Shown here piece by piece: positions 34,936 to 44,464 of a stretch of DNA of 64,000 nucleotides. The translations under genes were made by a program, and so were the position numbers. The notes beneath the pieces are model-generated. The model was given only the letters and a program-made list of their open reading frames with translations. It was not told the origin of the DNA and searched no databases. Source of the stretch: Haloechinothrix halophila YIM 93223 (GTDB taxonomy: Bacteria > Actinomycetota > Actinomycetes > Mycobacteriales > Pseudonocardiaceae); the NCBI RefSeq assembly GCF_000504245.1, contig NZ_KI632509.1:991723-1055722 (forward strand), read 5' to 3'. Numbering within the stretch: position 1 is the stretch's first letter; each line of letters begins with the position of its first letter.

Positions 34936-36833
34936 TGGGTCAGCCCCAAGTACAGGTCGATCTGGAAGCCGAGCTCGCCGAGCAGGAGCGCGTCGGCCTG
35001 CTGCGCTTCATCACCTGCGGCAGCGTTGACGACGGCAAGTCCAGCCTGATCGGTCGCCTGCTGTACGAGTCCAAGCTGCTCTACACCGACCAGCTCGAGG
35101 TCCTCGAGGCCGACTCGAAGAAGGTCGGTACGCGTGGCGGTGAGCTCGACTTCGCGCTGCTTGTCGACGGCCTCGCCGCCGAGCGCGAGCAGGGCATCAC
35201 CATCGACGTCGCGTACCGGTTCTTCGCGACCGACCGGCGCCGGTTCATCGTCGCCGACACCCCTGGTCACGAGCAGTACACGCGGAACATGGTCACCGGC
35301 GCGTCGATGTCGGAGGCCGCGGTGATCCTGTGCGACGCCCGCAAAGGTGTGCTGACGCAGACCCGCAGGCACGCGCACCTGGTATCGCTGCTCGGCATCA
35401 AGCACGTCGCGCTCGCGATCAACAAGCTCGACCTCGTCGACTATTCGCAGGATGTCTTCGACAAGATCAGTGAGGACTTCAAGGCGTTCGCGCACGACAT
35501 CGGCATCCACGACGTCGCGTGCGTTCCGATGTCGGCTGTGTTCGGCGACAACGTCGTCACCAGCAGCGACCGGACCCCGTGGTACCAGGGGCCGACGTTG
35601 CTCGGCTGGCTGGAGAACGTCGAGCTGACCAGGGACGAGGAGGACCTCTCCGGCCCGGCCCGGCTGCTGGTGCAGTGGGTCAACCGGCCCAACTCCGAGT
35701 TCCGTGGTTTCTCCGGCAGGGTCCTCGCAGGCGTGCTGCGCAAGGGCGACCGGGTGCGTGCCCTGCCTGGCGAGGCGGAGTCGACCATCGAACGCATCGT
35801 CACCATGGATGGTGACCTGGACGAGGCGGTCGTCGGCGCATCGGTCACCGTTGTCCTTTCCGATGAGATCGACGTCAGCCGTGGCAGCGTGATCGCGGTC
35901 GCTGACGAGCCTGCCGACGTCGCCAACGCCTTCCAGGCGCATATCGTCGGCATGGACGCCCACGACCTGGTGCCCGGCAGGCACTACCTCGCCAAGATCG
36001 GTGCACGGACCGTCGGCTTCACCGCCGACCACCCGAAGTACCGCATCGACGTCGACACGGGTGCGCACTTGCCCGCGAAGACGATCGGGCTGAACGAGAT
36101 CGCGGTCGCCAACGTCCACTTCGACGTGCCGGTGGCCTACGAGGAGTTCAAGCGCAGCCGCGACCTCGGGTCGTTCATCGTGCTTGACCGGCTGTCCAAC
36201 GCGACATTGGGCGCGGGCATGATCGACTTCGCGCTGCGCCGCTCGGCCAACGTGACCTGGCAGGCGCTGACCGTCGACAAGCAGGCCCGCGCGGCGCAGA
36301 AGGGCCACCAGCCTGCCGTCGTCTGGTTCACCGGGCTGTCCGGCGCTGGTAAGTCCACCGTCGCCGACCTGGTCGAGAAGCAGCTGCACGCCCAGGGCAA
36401 GCACACCTTCGTGCTCGACGGCGACAACGTGCGGCATGGGCTGAGCAAGGACCTCGGCTTCACCGACGCGGACCGGGTGGAGAACATCCGCCGGATCGCC
36501 GAGGTGGCCTCGCTGATGGTCGACGCTGGCCTGATCGTGCTGGTCTCGTTCATCTCGCCGTTCCAAGCCGAGCGTGACCAGGCACGTGAGCTGGTCGCGG
36601 AGGGCGAGTTCTGCGAGGTGTTCATCGACACGCCGCTCGACGTCGCTGAGCGGCGTGACCCGAAGGGCCTCTATGCCAAGGCCCGTCGGGGTGACCTCAC
36701 GAACTTCACCGGTGTCGACTCCGAGTACGAGCGCCCGGAGACCCCTGAGGTGCACGTCGACACCACGCAGCTCGACCCGGAGCAGGCCGCATCCGCTGTG
36801 GTGGCCAAGCTGCGCGACATGGGCGTGATCTGA
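34935..36833 (+). CDS. cysNC: Bifunctional sulfate adenylyltransferase subunit 1 / adenylylsulfate kinase
   Basis: A 632-residue fusion. The N-terminal part is the CysN GTPase: P-loop GSVDDGKSS, switch [19 protein letters not shown] and NKLDLVD, which drives APS formation by CysD. From about residue 455 the CysC kinase follows: P-loop [27 protein letters not shown] and [20 protein letters not shown], which phosphorylates APS to PAPS. The fusion is usual in mycobacteria and relatives. PAPS feeds sulfate reduction or sulfotransfer. No reductase or sulfate transporter is in this window. Confidence 0.96.
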   Translation: MGQPQVQVDLEAELAEQERVGLLRFITCGSVDDGKSSLIGRLLYESKLLYTDQLEVLEADSKKVGTRGGELDFALLVDGLAAEREQGITIDVAYRFFATDRRRFIVADTPGHEQYTRNMVTGASMSEAAVILCDARKGVLTQTRRHAHLVSLLGIKHVALAINKLDLVDYSQDVFDKISEDFKAFAHDIGIHDVACVPMSAVFGDNVVTSSDRTPWYQGPTLLGWLENVELTRDEEDLSGPARLLVQWVNRPNSEFRGFSGRVLAGVLRKGDRVRALPGEAESTIERIVTMDGDLDEAVVGASVTVVLSDEIDVSRGSVIAVADEPADVANAFQAHIVGMDAHDLVPGRHYLAKIGARTVGFTADHPKYRIDVDTGAHLPAKTIGLNEIAVANVHFDVPVAYEEFKRSRDLGSFIVLDRLSNATLGAGMIDFALRRSANVTWQALTVDKQARAAQKGHQPAVVWFTGLSGAGKSTVADLVEKQLHAQGKHTFVLDGDNVRHGLSKDLGFTDADRVENIRRIAEVASLMVDAGLIVLVSFISPFQAERDQARELVAEGEFCEVFIDTPLDVAERRDPKGLYAKARRGDLTNFTGVDSEYERPETPEVHVDTTQLDPEQAASAVVAKLRDMGVI

Positions 36834-36849
36834 GCTAGCTGATTTGTCG

Positions 36850-36889
36850 CGAAGGGCGCCTCGTACCGGCTGGTGCGGGGCGCCCTTCG
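36850..36889. terminator. Bidirectional terminator between cysNC and the formate dehydrogenase operon
   Basis: Arms CGAAGGGCGCC / GGCGCCCTTCG are separated by 18 bases and stand between two converging operons. Confidence 0.85.
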
Positions 36890-36908
36890 TCGTGTCGGCT
36901 TCCGGTGG

Positions 36909-37850
36909 CTACTGCCCGGGCGAGCCGGTTCGCGCCATGCGTTCCCGCTGCGGGACGACGGTGTACTTCGGGTCGCGGGCGGAGGCCACACCAGCGGCGT
37001 AGACGCCGAAGCGGGTGCATACGCCCGCCGCGAGGTAGGCCGCGCCCGCGGCGGCGGCGGCGACTCTGCTGCGCTTGCTCAGCAACGACAGCCCCGCACC
37101 GAGGGCTGTCAGCGCCTTGCCAGCCTTGAGTAGCGTGCCAGCGCGCCCGCCGCGGTAGGTCTCCGAGACGACGCCGAGGTTGTGCTCCAGCCGGTGTCCC
37201 GCCGCCAGCTCGGCGGCGGCGCCCGCGAGACCGAGACGCCGCGCTGGCGCGGTCTCCGTTGCCGGAACCAGCAGCAGAGCGGCCCCCGCGCCACTGGTGG
37301 CCGCGCTGCCAGCGAACAGCACGGGCAGGTCACCACGTCCCTCATGCCAGGCGGGCGTCGCGGTGTCCGCGAGCAGCACCGCCGTGTAGGTGCACATCGC
37401 TGGCCCGAGCAGCCCGGCCGCGCCACCGGCGAGCGTGCCGATCGGTCGCAGCCGGCCGGTCAGCATCGAGGCAGCCGACGCCGTCGCGAGCCCGGAGAAC
37501 GGTGCCAGGATCCACGAGCCGACCGACAGCGGCGACGTCGGCTTGAACACCCGCAGCATGTACAGGAACCGCTCCGGCCTGCCGAGGTCGTGGATCAGCG
37601 CCGCCACACTCGCCAGTGACCCACCTGCCGCGACCAGCGTGCCCACGCGCGCCAGCTTCGGCAGGCCGGACACTCGCGCCATCGTGGCCATCGACGCCGA
37701 CGCGCCCGCCGTGCCGCCGAGGAACAGGTATAGCGGCACGTCTGGTTGCTCCCACGCCGGTTCCTTGACGATCGGCCTGCCGTAGTAGGAGCGGAACTCC
37801 GCGGGCTCCACCATGGCCCGCTCACGCCGGGACGGCTGCGCGCGGCTCAT
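36909..37850 (-). CDS. Formate dehydrogenase membrane anchor, NrfD/PsrC type
   Basis: A 313-residue membrane protein. After the conserved lead FRSYYGRPIVKEPAWEQPDVPLYLFLGG, about eight hydrophobic helices follow (for example IGTLAGGAAGLLGPAMCTYTAVLLA). This is the NrfD/PsrC fold, which moves electrons from the iron-sulfur subunit to the quinone pool without heme. It is the third gene of the cluster; its ATG at 37850 overlaps the stop of the iron-sulfur gene (ATGA). Use of NrfD rather than a cytochrome b subunit is common for actinobacterial formate dehydrogenases. The frame extends upstream to 37922 but without a better start. Confidence 0.88.
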   Translation of the reverse strand: MSRAQPSRRERAMVEPAEFRSYYGRPIVKEPAWEQPDVPLYLFLGGTAGASASMATMARVSGLPKLARVGTLVAAGGSLASVAALIHDLGRPERFLYMLRVFKPTSPLSVGSWILAPFSGLATASAASMLTGRLRPIGTLAGGAAGLLGPAMCTYTAVLLADTATPAWHEGRGDLPVLFAGSAATSGAGAALLLVPATETAPARRLGLAGAAAELAAGHRLEHNLGVVSETYRGGRAGTLLKAGKALTALGAGLSLLSKRSRVAAAAAGAAYLAAGVCTRFGVYAAGVASARDPKYTVVPQRERMARTGSPGQ

Positions 37851-38719
37851 CGCCGTGCCCCAGCGAACGACGCGACCACAGCCGCCGCGACACCCAGCGC
37901 CGCAGCGCCTGCCCGCCGCCACATCGCGGGCAGGTCCCGCGTGGTGACCACCGGGTCGGGCGGCAGGCCATACACCTCGGGCTCGTCCAGCAGCAGGAAG
38001 AACGCGCCGGTGCCGCCGACGCCGTCGTCCGGGTCGTCGCCGTACAGCCGCGCCTCGGTGACGCCGTCGGCGTGCAGCGCCTGCTTACGCTCCACCGCGC
38101 GCTGCCGCAGCTCGGACACCTCGCCGTACTGGATGGAGTCCGTCGGGCACGCCTTCGCGCACGCGGGTTCGAGCCCGTCACCGATGCGGTCGTAGCACAG
38201 CGTGCACTTGAACGCCCTGCCGTCGTCCTCCCGCTTCTCGATCACGCCGTACGGGCAGGCTGGCACGCAGTAGCCACAGCCGTTGCAGATGTCGGGCTGC
38301 ACCACGACGGTGTCGAACTCGGTGCGGAACAGCGCGCCGGTCGGGCAGACGTCGAGGCAGGCGGCGTGGGTGCAGTGCTTGCAGACGTCCGATGACATCA
38401 GCCACCGAACCCCGGTGTCGTCTTCCTGCTCCGGCGCACCGATCGTCGGCATCCCCAGGTTATCCACATCCGACTTGTTCACACGCGATGCGGGAACCTG
38501 CTGCTCGATGAACGCGACGTGCCGCCAGTTGTTCGCGCCGAGATCGCCGGTGTTGTCATAGGACAGTCCGAGTAAGTCCATTCCGGACGGATCATCTGGC
38601 GCGGGGACGGCGTTCCACTCCTTGCAGGCGACCTCGCACGCCTTGCAGCCGATACACACCGATGTGTCGGTGAAGAACCCCATGCGGGGCTGTGCGTCGG
38701 CGTACCCGGACTCGCTCAC
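37847..38719 (-). CDS. Formate dehydrogenase iron-sulfur subunit
   Basis: A 290-residue protein with four ferredoxin-type cysteine clusters: CIGCKACEVACKEWN (near residue 22), CKHCTHAACLDVCP, CNGCGYCVPACPYG, and CTLCYDR with CAKACP, together able to bind four 4Fe-4S clusters. A hydrophobic C-terminal segment (AALGVAAAVVASFAG) probably lies in the membrane and contacts the NrfD anchor. It carries electrons from the catalytic subunit to the quinone-reducing anchor. Its ATG overlaps the catalytic-subunit stop, and its stop overlaps the anchor start. Confidence 0.94.
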   Translation of the reverse strand: MSESGYADAQPRMGFFTDTSVCIGCKACEVACKEWNAVPAPDDPSGMDLLGLSYDNTGDLGANNWRHVAFIEQQVPASRVNKSDVDNLGMPTIGAPEQEDDTGVRWLMSSDVCKHCTHAACLDVCPTGALFRTEFDTVVVQPDICNGCGYCVPACPYGVIEKREDDGRAFKCTLCYDRIGDGLEPACAKACPTDSIQYGEVSELRQRAVERKQALHADGVTEARLYGDDPDDGVGGTGAFFLLLDEPEVYGLPPDPVVTTRDLPAMWRRAGAAALGVAAAVVASFAGARR

Positions 38720-41700
38720 GCCTCACTCCCTTCGACTCCCGCACGTCGCTGGTACTCCCGCACCAGCTCCGGCAATGCCGCGCCGCGTGGCCGCCTGCCT
38801 GGCCGGATGTCGCACGTCGCGGCCTTGGCCTCCTGGATGTGCACGTTCGGGTCGAGCACGACGGAAAGCAGGTCGTTCGCCGAGTCGCCGGTGGACAGTC
38901 CATTGGATCCCCAGTGATACGGCAGACCGACCTGGTGGATCGTTCTTCCCCGCACCCGCAGCGGCTTGATTCGCTCGGTGACGAGCACTCTCGCCTCGAT
39001 CGCGGTGCGCGCGGAGATGATCGTCGCCCAGCCGCCGTGCTCAAGACCGGTTTCCTCGGCGAGCTGCGGGGAGACCTCGCAGAAGAACTCCGGTTGCAGC
39101 TCGGAGAGATACGGCAGGCCCCGGCTCATGCCGCCCGCTGTGTGGTGCTCGGTGAGCCGGTAGGTGGTGAACACGTACGGATAGATCTCGTTCGCCACCG
39201 GGTTGTACCGGTTGTGCTCGCCGCCGAACGTCTGTCGTGCCGGGTTCGCCTGCTGGGTATAGAGCGGATTGTCTACTGGGGATTCGTGCGGCTCATAGTG
39301 TGTCGGGAGTGGACCGTCAGTCAGCCCCGCTGGTGCGAACAGCCATGCCTTGCCGTCGGCCTGCATGATGAATGGGTCCGAACCGGACAGTGCATCCTGT
39401 GCCCGCGCGCCCGCTGGCGGGGTGTAGTCCGGTGGCTTGGTTGCCTCGAAGTCCGGCACGTCGGGGCTGATCCACGTGCCCTTCTCGGCGTCCCACCAGA
39501 CGTAGCGTTTGCGCTCGCTCCACGGGTTGCCGTCCGGATCGGCCGAGGCCCGGTTGTAGAGGATCCGCCGGTTGGACGGCCATGCCCACGCCCAGCGCGA
39601 CGCTACCCAGTCCTGTTTGGCGCCGGGAACGCGGTCGGCCGCGTGGTTGTGGCCGTCGGCGTAGACGCCGCAGTAGATCCAGCAGCCACACGACGTCGAG
39701 CCGTCATCGGCCAGCGCGGTGAAGGTGGCCAACGGGCCGTCAGGGCCGGACCCGTTGATCTCGGCGAGCACCGATTCCGCGTCCGGCTCATCGGTCGGCC
39801 CATGCGTGGGGTACGACCAGGTCAGCTCCCGCAGCGGCACGTCGCGCGGGTCGGTGGAGTCGCGCAGCTTGTCCCGGATGAGACGGCCGAGGTGGTAGTA
39901 GAACCACAGCTCGCTGCGGGCGTCCCCGGGTGGCTCTACGGCCTTGTGGTGCCACTGCAACAGCCGCTGCGTGTTGGTGAAGCTGCCGTCCTTCTCCACG
40001 TGCGACGCCGCTGGCAGGAAGAAGACCTCGGTGCCGATCTCCTCGCTCGCCAGCTCCCCGGTGGCGATCTCGGGCCCGTCCTGCCAGAACGTCGCGCTCT
40101 CGATCAGCTGCATGTCGCGGACGACGAGCCAGTCCAGATTGGCCATGCCGAGACGCTGCAGCTTGCCATTGGCCGAGCCGACCGCGGGATTCTCCCCGGC
40201 GAGAAAGTAGCCCTTACACTTTCCTGACAGTTGGTTGTAGACGGTCTGATATGTACCGTGATCGCCGGTCAGCCGGGGCAGGTGATCGAACCGGAAGTCA
40301 TTCTCGGCGGTGGCGTGCTCGCCCCACCACGCCTTGAGCAAACTGACCACATAAGACCGCATATTGCCCCAGAACCCGGTCTTGCCCGCATCGAGCCCGA
40401 CGAACATGTCAAGGTCGAGGTGCTGGTGGGCGTGCGGCATCGGGATGTAGCCCGGCAGGATGTTGAATAGCGTCGGGATGTCGGTGGAGCCTTGAATGCT
40501 GGCGTGCCCGCGCAGTGCGAGGATGCCGCCGCCCGGCCTGCCGATGTTGCCGAGCAGCAGCTGCAGGATTGACGCCGCCCTGATGTACTGCACGCCGACC
40601 GTGTGGTGCGTCCAGCCGACCGAGTACACCCACGCCGTCGTTCTGCGCCGCCCGGAGTTCGCCGTGATGGCCTCGGCGACGTCGAGGAACTGCTCTGGCG
40701 ACACCCCGCAGATGTCGGCGACGACCTCGGGCGTGTAGCGCGCGTAGTGCCGCTTGAGCACCTGGAACACGCAGCGGGGATGTTCCAGCGTCTCGTCGGA
40801 ACCGCCCTCGTACGCCCAGCTCTCGACGTCGTACTCGCCTGTCTCCGGGTTGAAGCCGGAGAAGAGTCCGTCCAGGTCTTCTGTGTCGGCGAAGTCCTCC
40901 CGCAGAATCGCACCCGCGTTGGTGTAGGCGACGACGTAGTCGCGGAACTCCTTGCCGTTGCTCAGCACGTAATTGATCAACCCGCCGAGGAACGCGATGT
41001 CACTTCCGGCTCGCAGCCCGACGTGCTCATGTGCCAGCGCGCTCGTTCTGGTGAAGCGAGGATCGACGTGGATGATCTTCGCGCCCCGGTTCTTCGCCTC
41101 CATCACCCATTGGAAACCGACCGGATGGCACTCGGCCATGTTCGACCCCTGGATGACGATGCAGTCCGCGTTGGCGAGGTCTTGCTGGAACGTCGTAGCG
41201 CCGCCACGACCGAAGGAGGTCCCCAGACCGGGAACCGTGGCGGAGTGTCAAATGCGGGCCTGATTCTCGATCTGTACCGCGCCGAGCGACGTGTACAGCT
41301 TCTTCATCAGGTAGTTCTCTTCGTTGTCCAGCGTCGCGCCGCCGAGGCTGGCGATGCCCTCGGTGCGATTGAGCCGGACGCCGTTCTCGTCGGTGTCCTC
41401 CCAGGTCTCCCGCCGGGTCTTGATCACACGATCAGCGATCATGTCCATCGCCGTATCGAGTGGCAACGACTCCCACTCGGTCCCGTATGGCCGCCGATAC
41501 AGTACGCGGTCGACGCGGTTCGGGCTGGTGACGAGTTGCTTGCTCGCGGAGCCCTTCGGGCACAGCCTGCCGCGCGAGATCGGCGAATCCGGGTCACCCT
41601 CGATCTGGCTGACCGCGCCGTCTTTGACGTATACCCGCTGGCCACAGCCGACCGCGCAGTACGGGCAGACCGACTGGACGACACTGTCGGCGTCTTCGGT

Positions 41701-41817
41701 GCGAGCGCGCAGTCGCTTGGAGCGATCAGACTGGGCCGCAGCGCCGAGACCGAGGCGATCAGCCCCGGTCAGCTGCCGGTAGACCGGCCAGCCTTCGACC
41801 CACTGCCGAATACCCAC
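38716..41817 (-). CDS. Formate dehydrogenase catalytic subunit, selenocysteine-containing
   Basis: A protein of about 1033 residues when the in-frame TGA at 41250-41248 is read as selenocysteine (residue 190). Before it lies an N-terminal part with CPYCAVGCG and LCPKGS, the 4Fe-4S ligands, ending in NQARI; after it HSATVPGLGTSFGRGG continues without a gap. The sequence NQAR-x-Sec-HSATV is exactly that of FdnG/FdhA enzymes. The following sections bind bis-MGD molybdenum or tungsten cofactor. Automated ORF finding breaks the gene into two pieces at 41248. No twin-arginine signal is seen, so the enzyme is probably cytoplasmic-facing. The GTG start at 41817 has GGAGG upstream. Confidence 0.95.
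41201..41250 (-). promoter_or_regulatory. Bacterial SECIS element in formate dehydrogenase mRNA
   Basis: Immediately after the UGA (41250-41248), the RNA folds into an 8-bp lower stem CCGCCACG / CGUGGCGG, an upper stem GUUCCC / GGGGAC (one U-G pair) and an apical loop GGUCU. A ten-base bulge on the 3' side separates the stems. The GGUCU loop is the SelB-binding element known from E. coli fdhF and fdnG. It is read while coding for protein. Confidence 0.9.
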
Positions 41818-41903
41818 GCCGCCCTCCCGGACTTGGCTGCGGTTTCCCTTCTACCGTAAGGGGATCGGGAGCGACACGCACACTGTTCACACCGCGGTGG
41901 CGA

Positions 41904-43202
41904 TCACTCGCATCGGCGCACAGCCTCCAGCAGCCTGTCGTCGGCCTCGACGTCGATGGTGCGCAGGTCGAGCAGGCACCGTCCGCGCTCCACCCTGCCC
42001 ACCACCGGCGGCTCGCCCGCCCGCAACGCCGCCGCGTAGGACTCCGGGAGGCTCACCGCGGCGCTGGGCAGTGTCACGCCGGGCGCACCCCCACCGCCGA
42101 CCATCGCCTCGGACTCAACCGCCTGCGCGTCGACGTCGTACTCGCGCAGCCGCGCGGCCAACTCTTCGGCGCGCGCGGTGAGCGCGGTGGGGTCGGCGTT
42201 CAGGGCCCTGGTGACCGGCGGCTCCGGTCCGCGCAGCGTGGCCTCCAGCGCGGCGAGGGTGAGCTTGTCCACGCGCAGCGCACGGGCGGACGGGTGTCTG
42301 CGTAGTCGCGTAACCAGCGCGTCGTCGCCGAGGAGCAGTCCGGCCTGCGGGCCGCCGAGCAACTTGTCGCCGCTCGCGGTGACTAGGTTCGCGCCGTCGC
42401 GCAGCGCGCTCGTGGCATCCGGTTCGTCCGGCAGCGTGGGGTGCGGCGTGAGCAGTCCTGAGCCGATGTCGACGACCAGCGGCACGCCGAGCCCGGTCAA
42501 TTCGCGCACCGACGGCGTCTCGGTGAACCCGGCGACCAGGTAGTTCGACGGGTGCACCTTGAGCACGAACCCGGTGTCGGCGTTGATGGCGTCGGCGTAG
42601 TCGCGCGCCGTGGTGCGGTTGGTGGTGCCGACCTCGCGCAGCCGCGCGCCGGTCGATGCGAGCAGGTCGGGGATACGGAAGCCGTCGCCGATCTCGATCA
42701 GCTCGCCCCTGCTGATGACGATCTCGTTGCCTTGCGCGAGCGCCAGCGCGCAGAGCAGCAGTGCGGCGGCGTTGTTATTGACGACGTGCACCGCCGTGGC
42801 GTCCGGCACCGCGTTGCCGAGTGCGGCCAGCGCACCGCGTCCCCTGCGCGCGCGGCTGCCGGTGGCCAGGTCGAACTCGACGTCCGTTGTGCCGCTGGCG
42901 GCGTGGATGGCGTCCAGTGCGGCGGCCGACAGCGGTGCCCGGCCGAGGTTGGTGTGGACGAGCACGCCGGTCGCGTTGAGCACCGGATGGCACTGGCTCG
43001 CGGTGGGTGGCAGTGCGTCGAACGCCGCGTCCGCGACGTTATCCGGGCTGATTTCACCCGCGCGGGCACGTTGCTGCGCCGTGGTGATCGCGGCCTTGAC
43101 GACGTCACGACCGAGCGAGTCCTGTGCCTTCGCGAGGCGCGGCATGGCCAGCAGCGTGTCGGTCCCTGGAATGTGGCGGCGTGGGTCGGCGTGCTCGGTC
43201 AT
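41904..43202 (-). CDS. selA: L-seryl-tRNA(Sec) selenium transferase
   Basis: A 432-residue PLP enzyme that converts seryl-tRNA(Sec) to selenocysteyl-tRNA(Sec) using selenophosphate. Seen are VLNATGVLVHTNLGRAPLS near residue 70, RGELIEIGDGFRIPDLL, GTTNRTTARDY, VVDIGSGLL, and the PLP-binding lysine in SGDKLLGGPQAGLLLG near residue 285; all are SelA hallmarks. The ATG at 43202 has GGAG seven bases upstream, and lies only 18 bases after the tRNA-Sec 3' end, so both are probably on one transcript. The formate dehydrogenase gene follows 86 bases downstream. selB and selD are not in the window. Confidence 0.96.
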   Translation of the reverse strand: MTEHADPRRHIPGTDTLLAMPRLAKAQDSLGRDVVKAAITTAQQRARAGEISPDNVADAAFDALPPTASQCHPVLNATGVLVHTNLGRAPLSAAALDAIHAASGTTDVEFDLATGSRARRGRGALAALGNAVPDATAVHVVNNNAAALLLCALALAQGNEIVISRGELIEIGDGFRIPDLLASTGARLREVGTTNRTTARDYADAINADTGFVLKVHPSNYLVAGFTETPSVRELTGLGVPLVVDIGSGLLTPHPTLPDEPDATSALRDGANLVTASGDKLLGGPQAGLLLGDDALVTRLRRHPSARALRVDKLTLAALEATLRGPEPPVTRALNADPTALTARAEELAARLREYDVDAQAVESEAMVGGGGAPGVTLPSAAVSLPESYAAALRAGEPPVVGRVERGRCLLDLRTIDVEADDRLLEAVRRCE

Positions 43203-43220
43203 CGCGAGACTCCATGGGCA

Positions 43221-43315
43221 TGGCGGAGGCGGACGGGAATCGAACCCGCCAATGACAGGACCTGCCATTCAACGGTTTTGAAGACCGCGCCAGCCACCAG
43301 GCTAGATACGCCTCC
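43221..43315 (-). tRNA. selC: tRNA-Sec(UCA)
   Basis: A 95-nt tRNA including an encoded CCA. Acceptor strands GGAGGCGT / CCGCCTCC give an extended stem (seven pairs plus a possible mismatched eighth). The D-stem is six pairs (CTAGCC/GGCTGG) with a four-base loop, as in bacterial tRNA-Sec. The anticodon stem GCGGT/ACCGT closes CTTCAAA, giving anticodon UCA, complementary to UGA. A long variable arm (AATGGCAG...CTGTCATT) is present. These features identify the selenocysteine tRNA rather than a suppressor or tRNA-Ser. Confidence 0.97.
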
Positions 43316-43627
43316 TCGCGCCATGGCTCCATGATCGCAAGATTTGGGGGCGGATGCGACAACCGCAGGTCACTAGGCTAAACGAATGAAGATCGAATTT
43401 TCTTTGATGGCGGGCCGTGACCGGAGAGAGGGCCGCTCGTTCCACCGTTCGGCCCAGGCAGCCGGCATGCTGTCTTCGGGGTTGAGGAGAGACAAACGTC
43501 CCCAGGGACGTGCCCGCGCACGGGGCGTCGAGCGGTGACTCGGCGCCCCGAGCGCAACCCCCTCGGGTGAACCCTGTCCCGGTGTTTCGCGTCGTCCGCG
43601 AGAGAACGACTCCGCTACGTTCGTCGC
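43316..43627. other. Divergent region between tRNA-Sec and carbonic anhydrase
   Basis: These 312 bases must hold the tRNA-Sec/selA promoter on the left and the carbonic anhydrase promoter on the right. A 12-bp hairpin, arms CGGGGCGTCGAG / CTCGGCGCCCCG (one G-U), lies at 43521-43550, about 80 bases before the carbonic anhydrase start. No gene is supported. Confidence 0.5.
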
Positions 43628-44344
43628 ATGGGTCACAACTCTGTGCAACCGAACAGATTCTCGCGCAGGCGCGCGCTTGGCGCTGGCGCGCTGGCCGCGA
43701 CGGCAGGAGTCGTCGGGGTGCCCGCCGCGGCGGCGGTTCCGCCAGAAGGGGCGATGCATCCGGCGCATGCGTGGCGCAGACTGGTCGAAGGCAACGAACG
43801 GTTCATCGAGGCGCGACAGCAGCACCCGCATCAGGGCCTGCCGTGGCGCGAGACGCTTGTCGATGGCCAGGAGCCGTTCGCCTGCGTCCTCGGCTGTGCT
43901 GACTCGCGGGTGCCGCCGGAGCTGATCTTCGATCAGGGGCTCGGCGACCTGTTCACGGTACGCACCGCGGGCGAGGTACTGGACGAATCGATCATCGGCA
44001 GCATCGAGTACGCCGTCGAACACCTCAGCGTGCCGCTCGTCGTCGTCCTCGGTCACGAGAGCTGTGGCGCGGTCACCGCCGCGGTGGACCTGGTGCGCAG
44101 CGGCCACGGCGGCACGGGCTCCATCAGCACGTTGGTACGCGGCATCGAGGCCAGCGTGCTCAGTACGCCCCAGGACGATGACCCCGATGCGTTCCTCGCC
44201 GCCTGCATCGTGGCTCAGGCCCGACGCGTCGTCACCCAGCTGCGGGAACGCTCCGAACTGATCCGCGAAGCCGTCGACTCCCACCGCGTCGGCCTGGTGC
44301 CAGCCGTCTACGACCTGGATGAGTATCGGGTGACGCGCCGCTGA
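43628..44344 (+). CDS. Beta-class carbonic anhydrase with Tat signal
   Basis: A 238-residue exported zinc enzyme. The N-terminus SRRRALGAGALAATAGVVGVPAAAA has the twin-arginine motif and a cleavable signal, so it folds in the cytoplasm and is sent to the cell surface. The zinc ligands are in GCADSRVPPE (cysteine and catalytic Asp-Arg dyad, near residue 92) and VLGHESCGAV (His and Cys, near residue 146). It interconverts CO2 and bicarbonate. It is divergent from the formate dehydrogenase locus, whose product is CO2; a link is plausible but not shown. Confidence 0.93.
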   Translation: MGHNSVQPNRFSRRRALGAGALAATAGVVGVPAAAAVPPEGAMHPAHAWRRLVEGNERFIEARQQHPHQGLPWRETLVDGQEPFACVLGCADSRVPPELIFDQGLGDLFTVRTAGEVLDESIIGSIEYAVEHLSVPLVVVLGHESCGAVTAAVDLVRSGHGGTGSISTLVRGIEASVLSTPQDDDPDAFLAACIVAQARRVVTQLRERSELIREAVDSHRVGLVPAVYDLDEYRVTRR

Positions 44345-44464
44345 ATGGTGTTGTGCAGGGCGTCCTTGCCGTCGGAGCGACGATGCCTTCACGCCACGAC
44401 GTCGTCACTCGACTCGTGGTACACAATGCGGATGTGTGCATGACGTCGACGCCTGCGGCCACTC

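Noticed and set aside
34779-36755. Minus-strand open frame of 658 codons opposite cysNC
   Set aside because: Antisense shadow of a clear CysNC protein; composition is rich in V/R/D/H without motifs.
41248-41250. Stop codon or frameshift making formate dehydrogenase a pseudogene
   Set aside because: The stop is UGA exactly at the catalytic selenocysteine position, both halves are intact and in frame, a SECIS follows, and tRNA-Sec and selA are adjacent.
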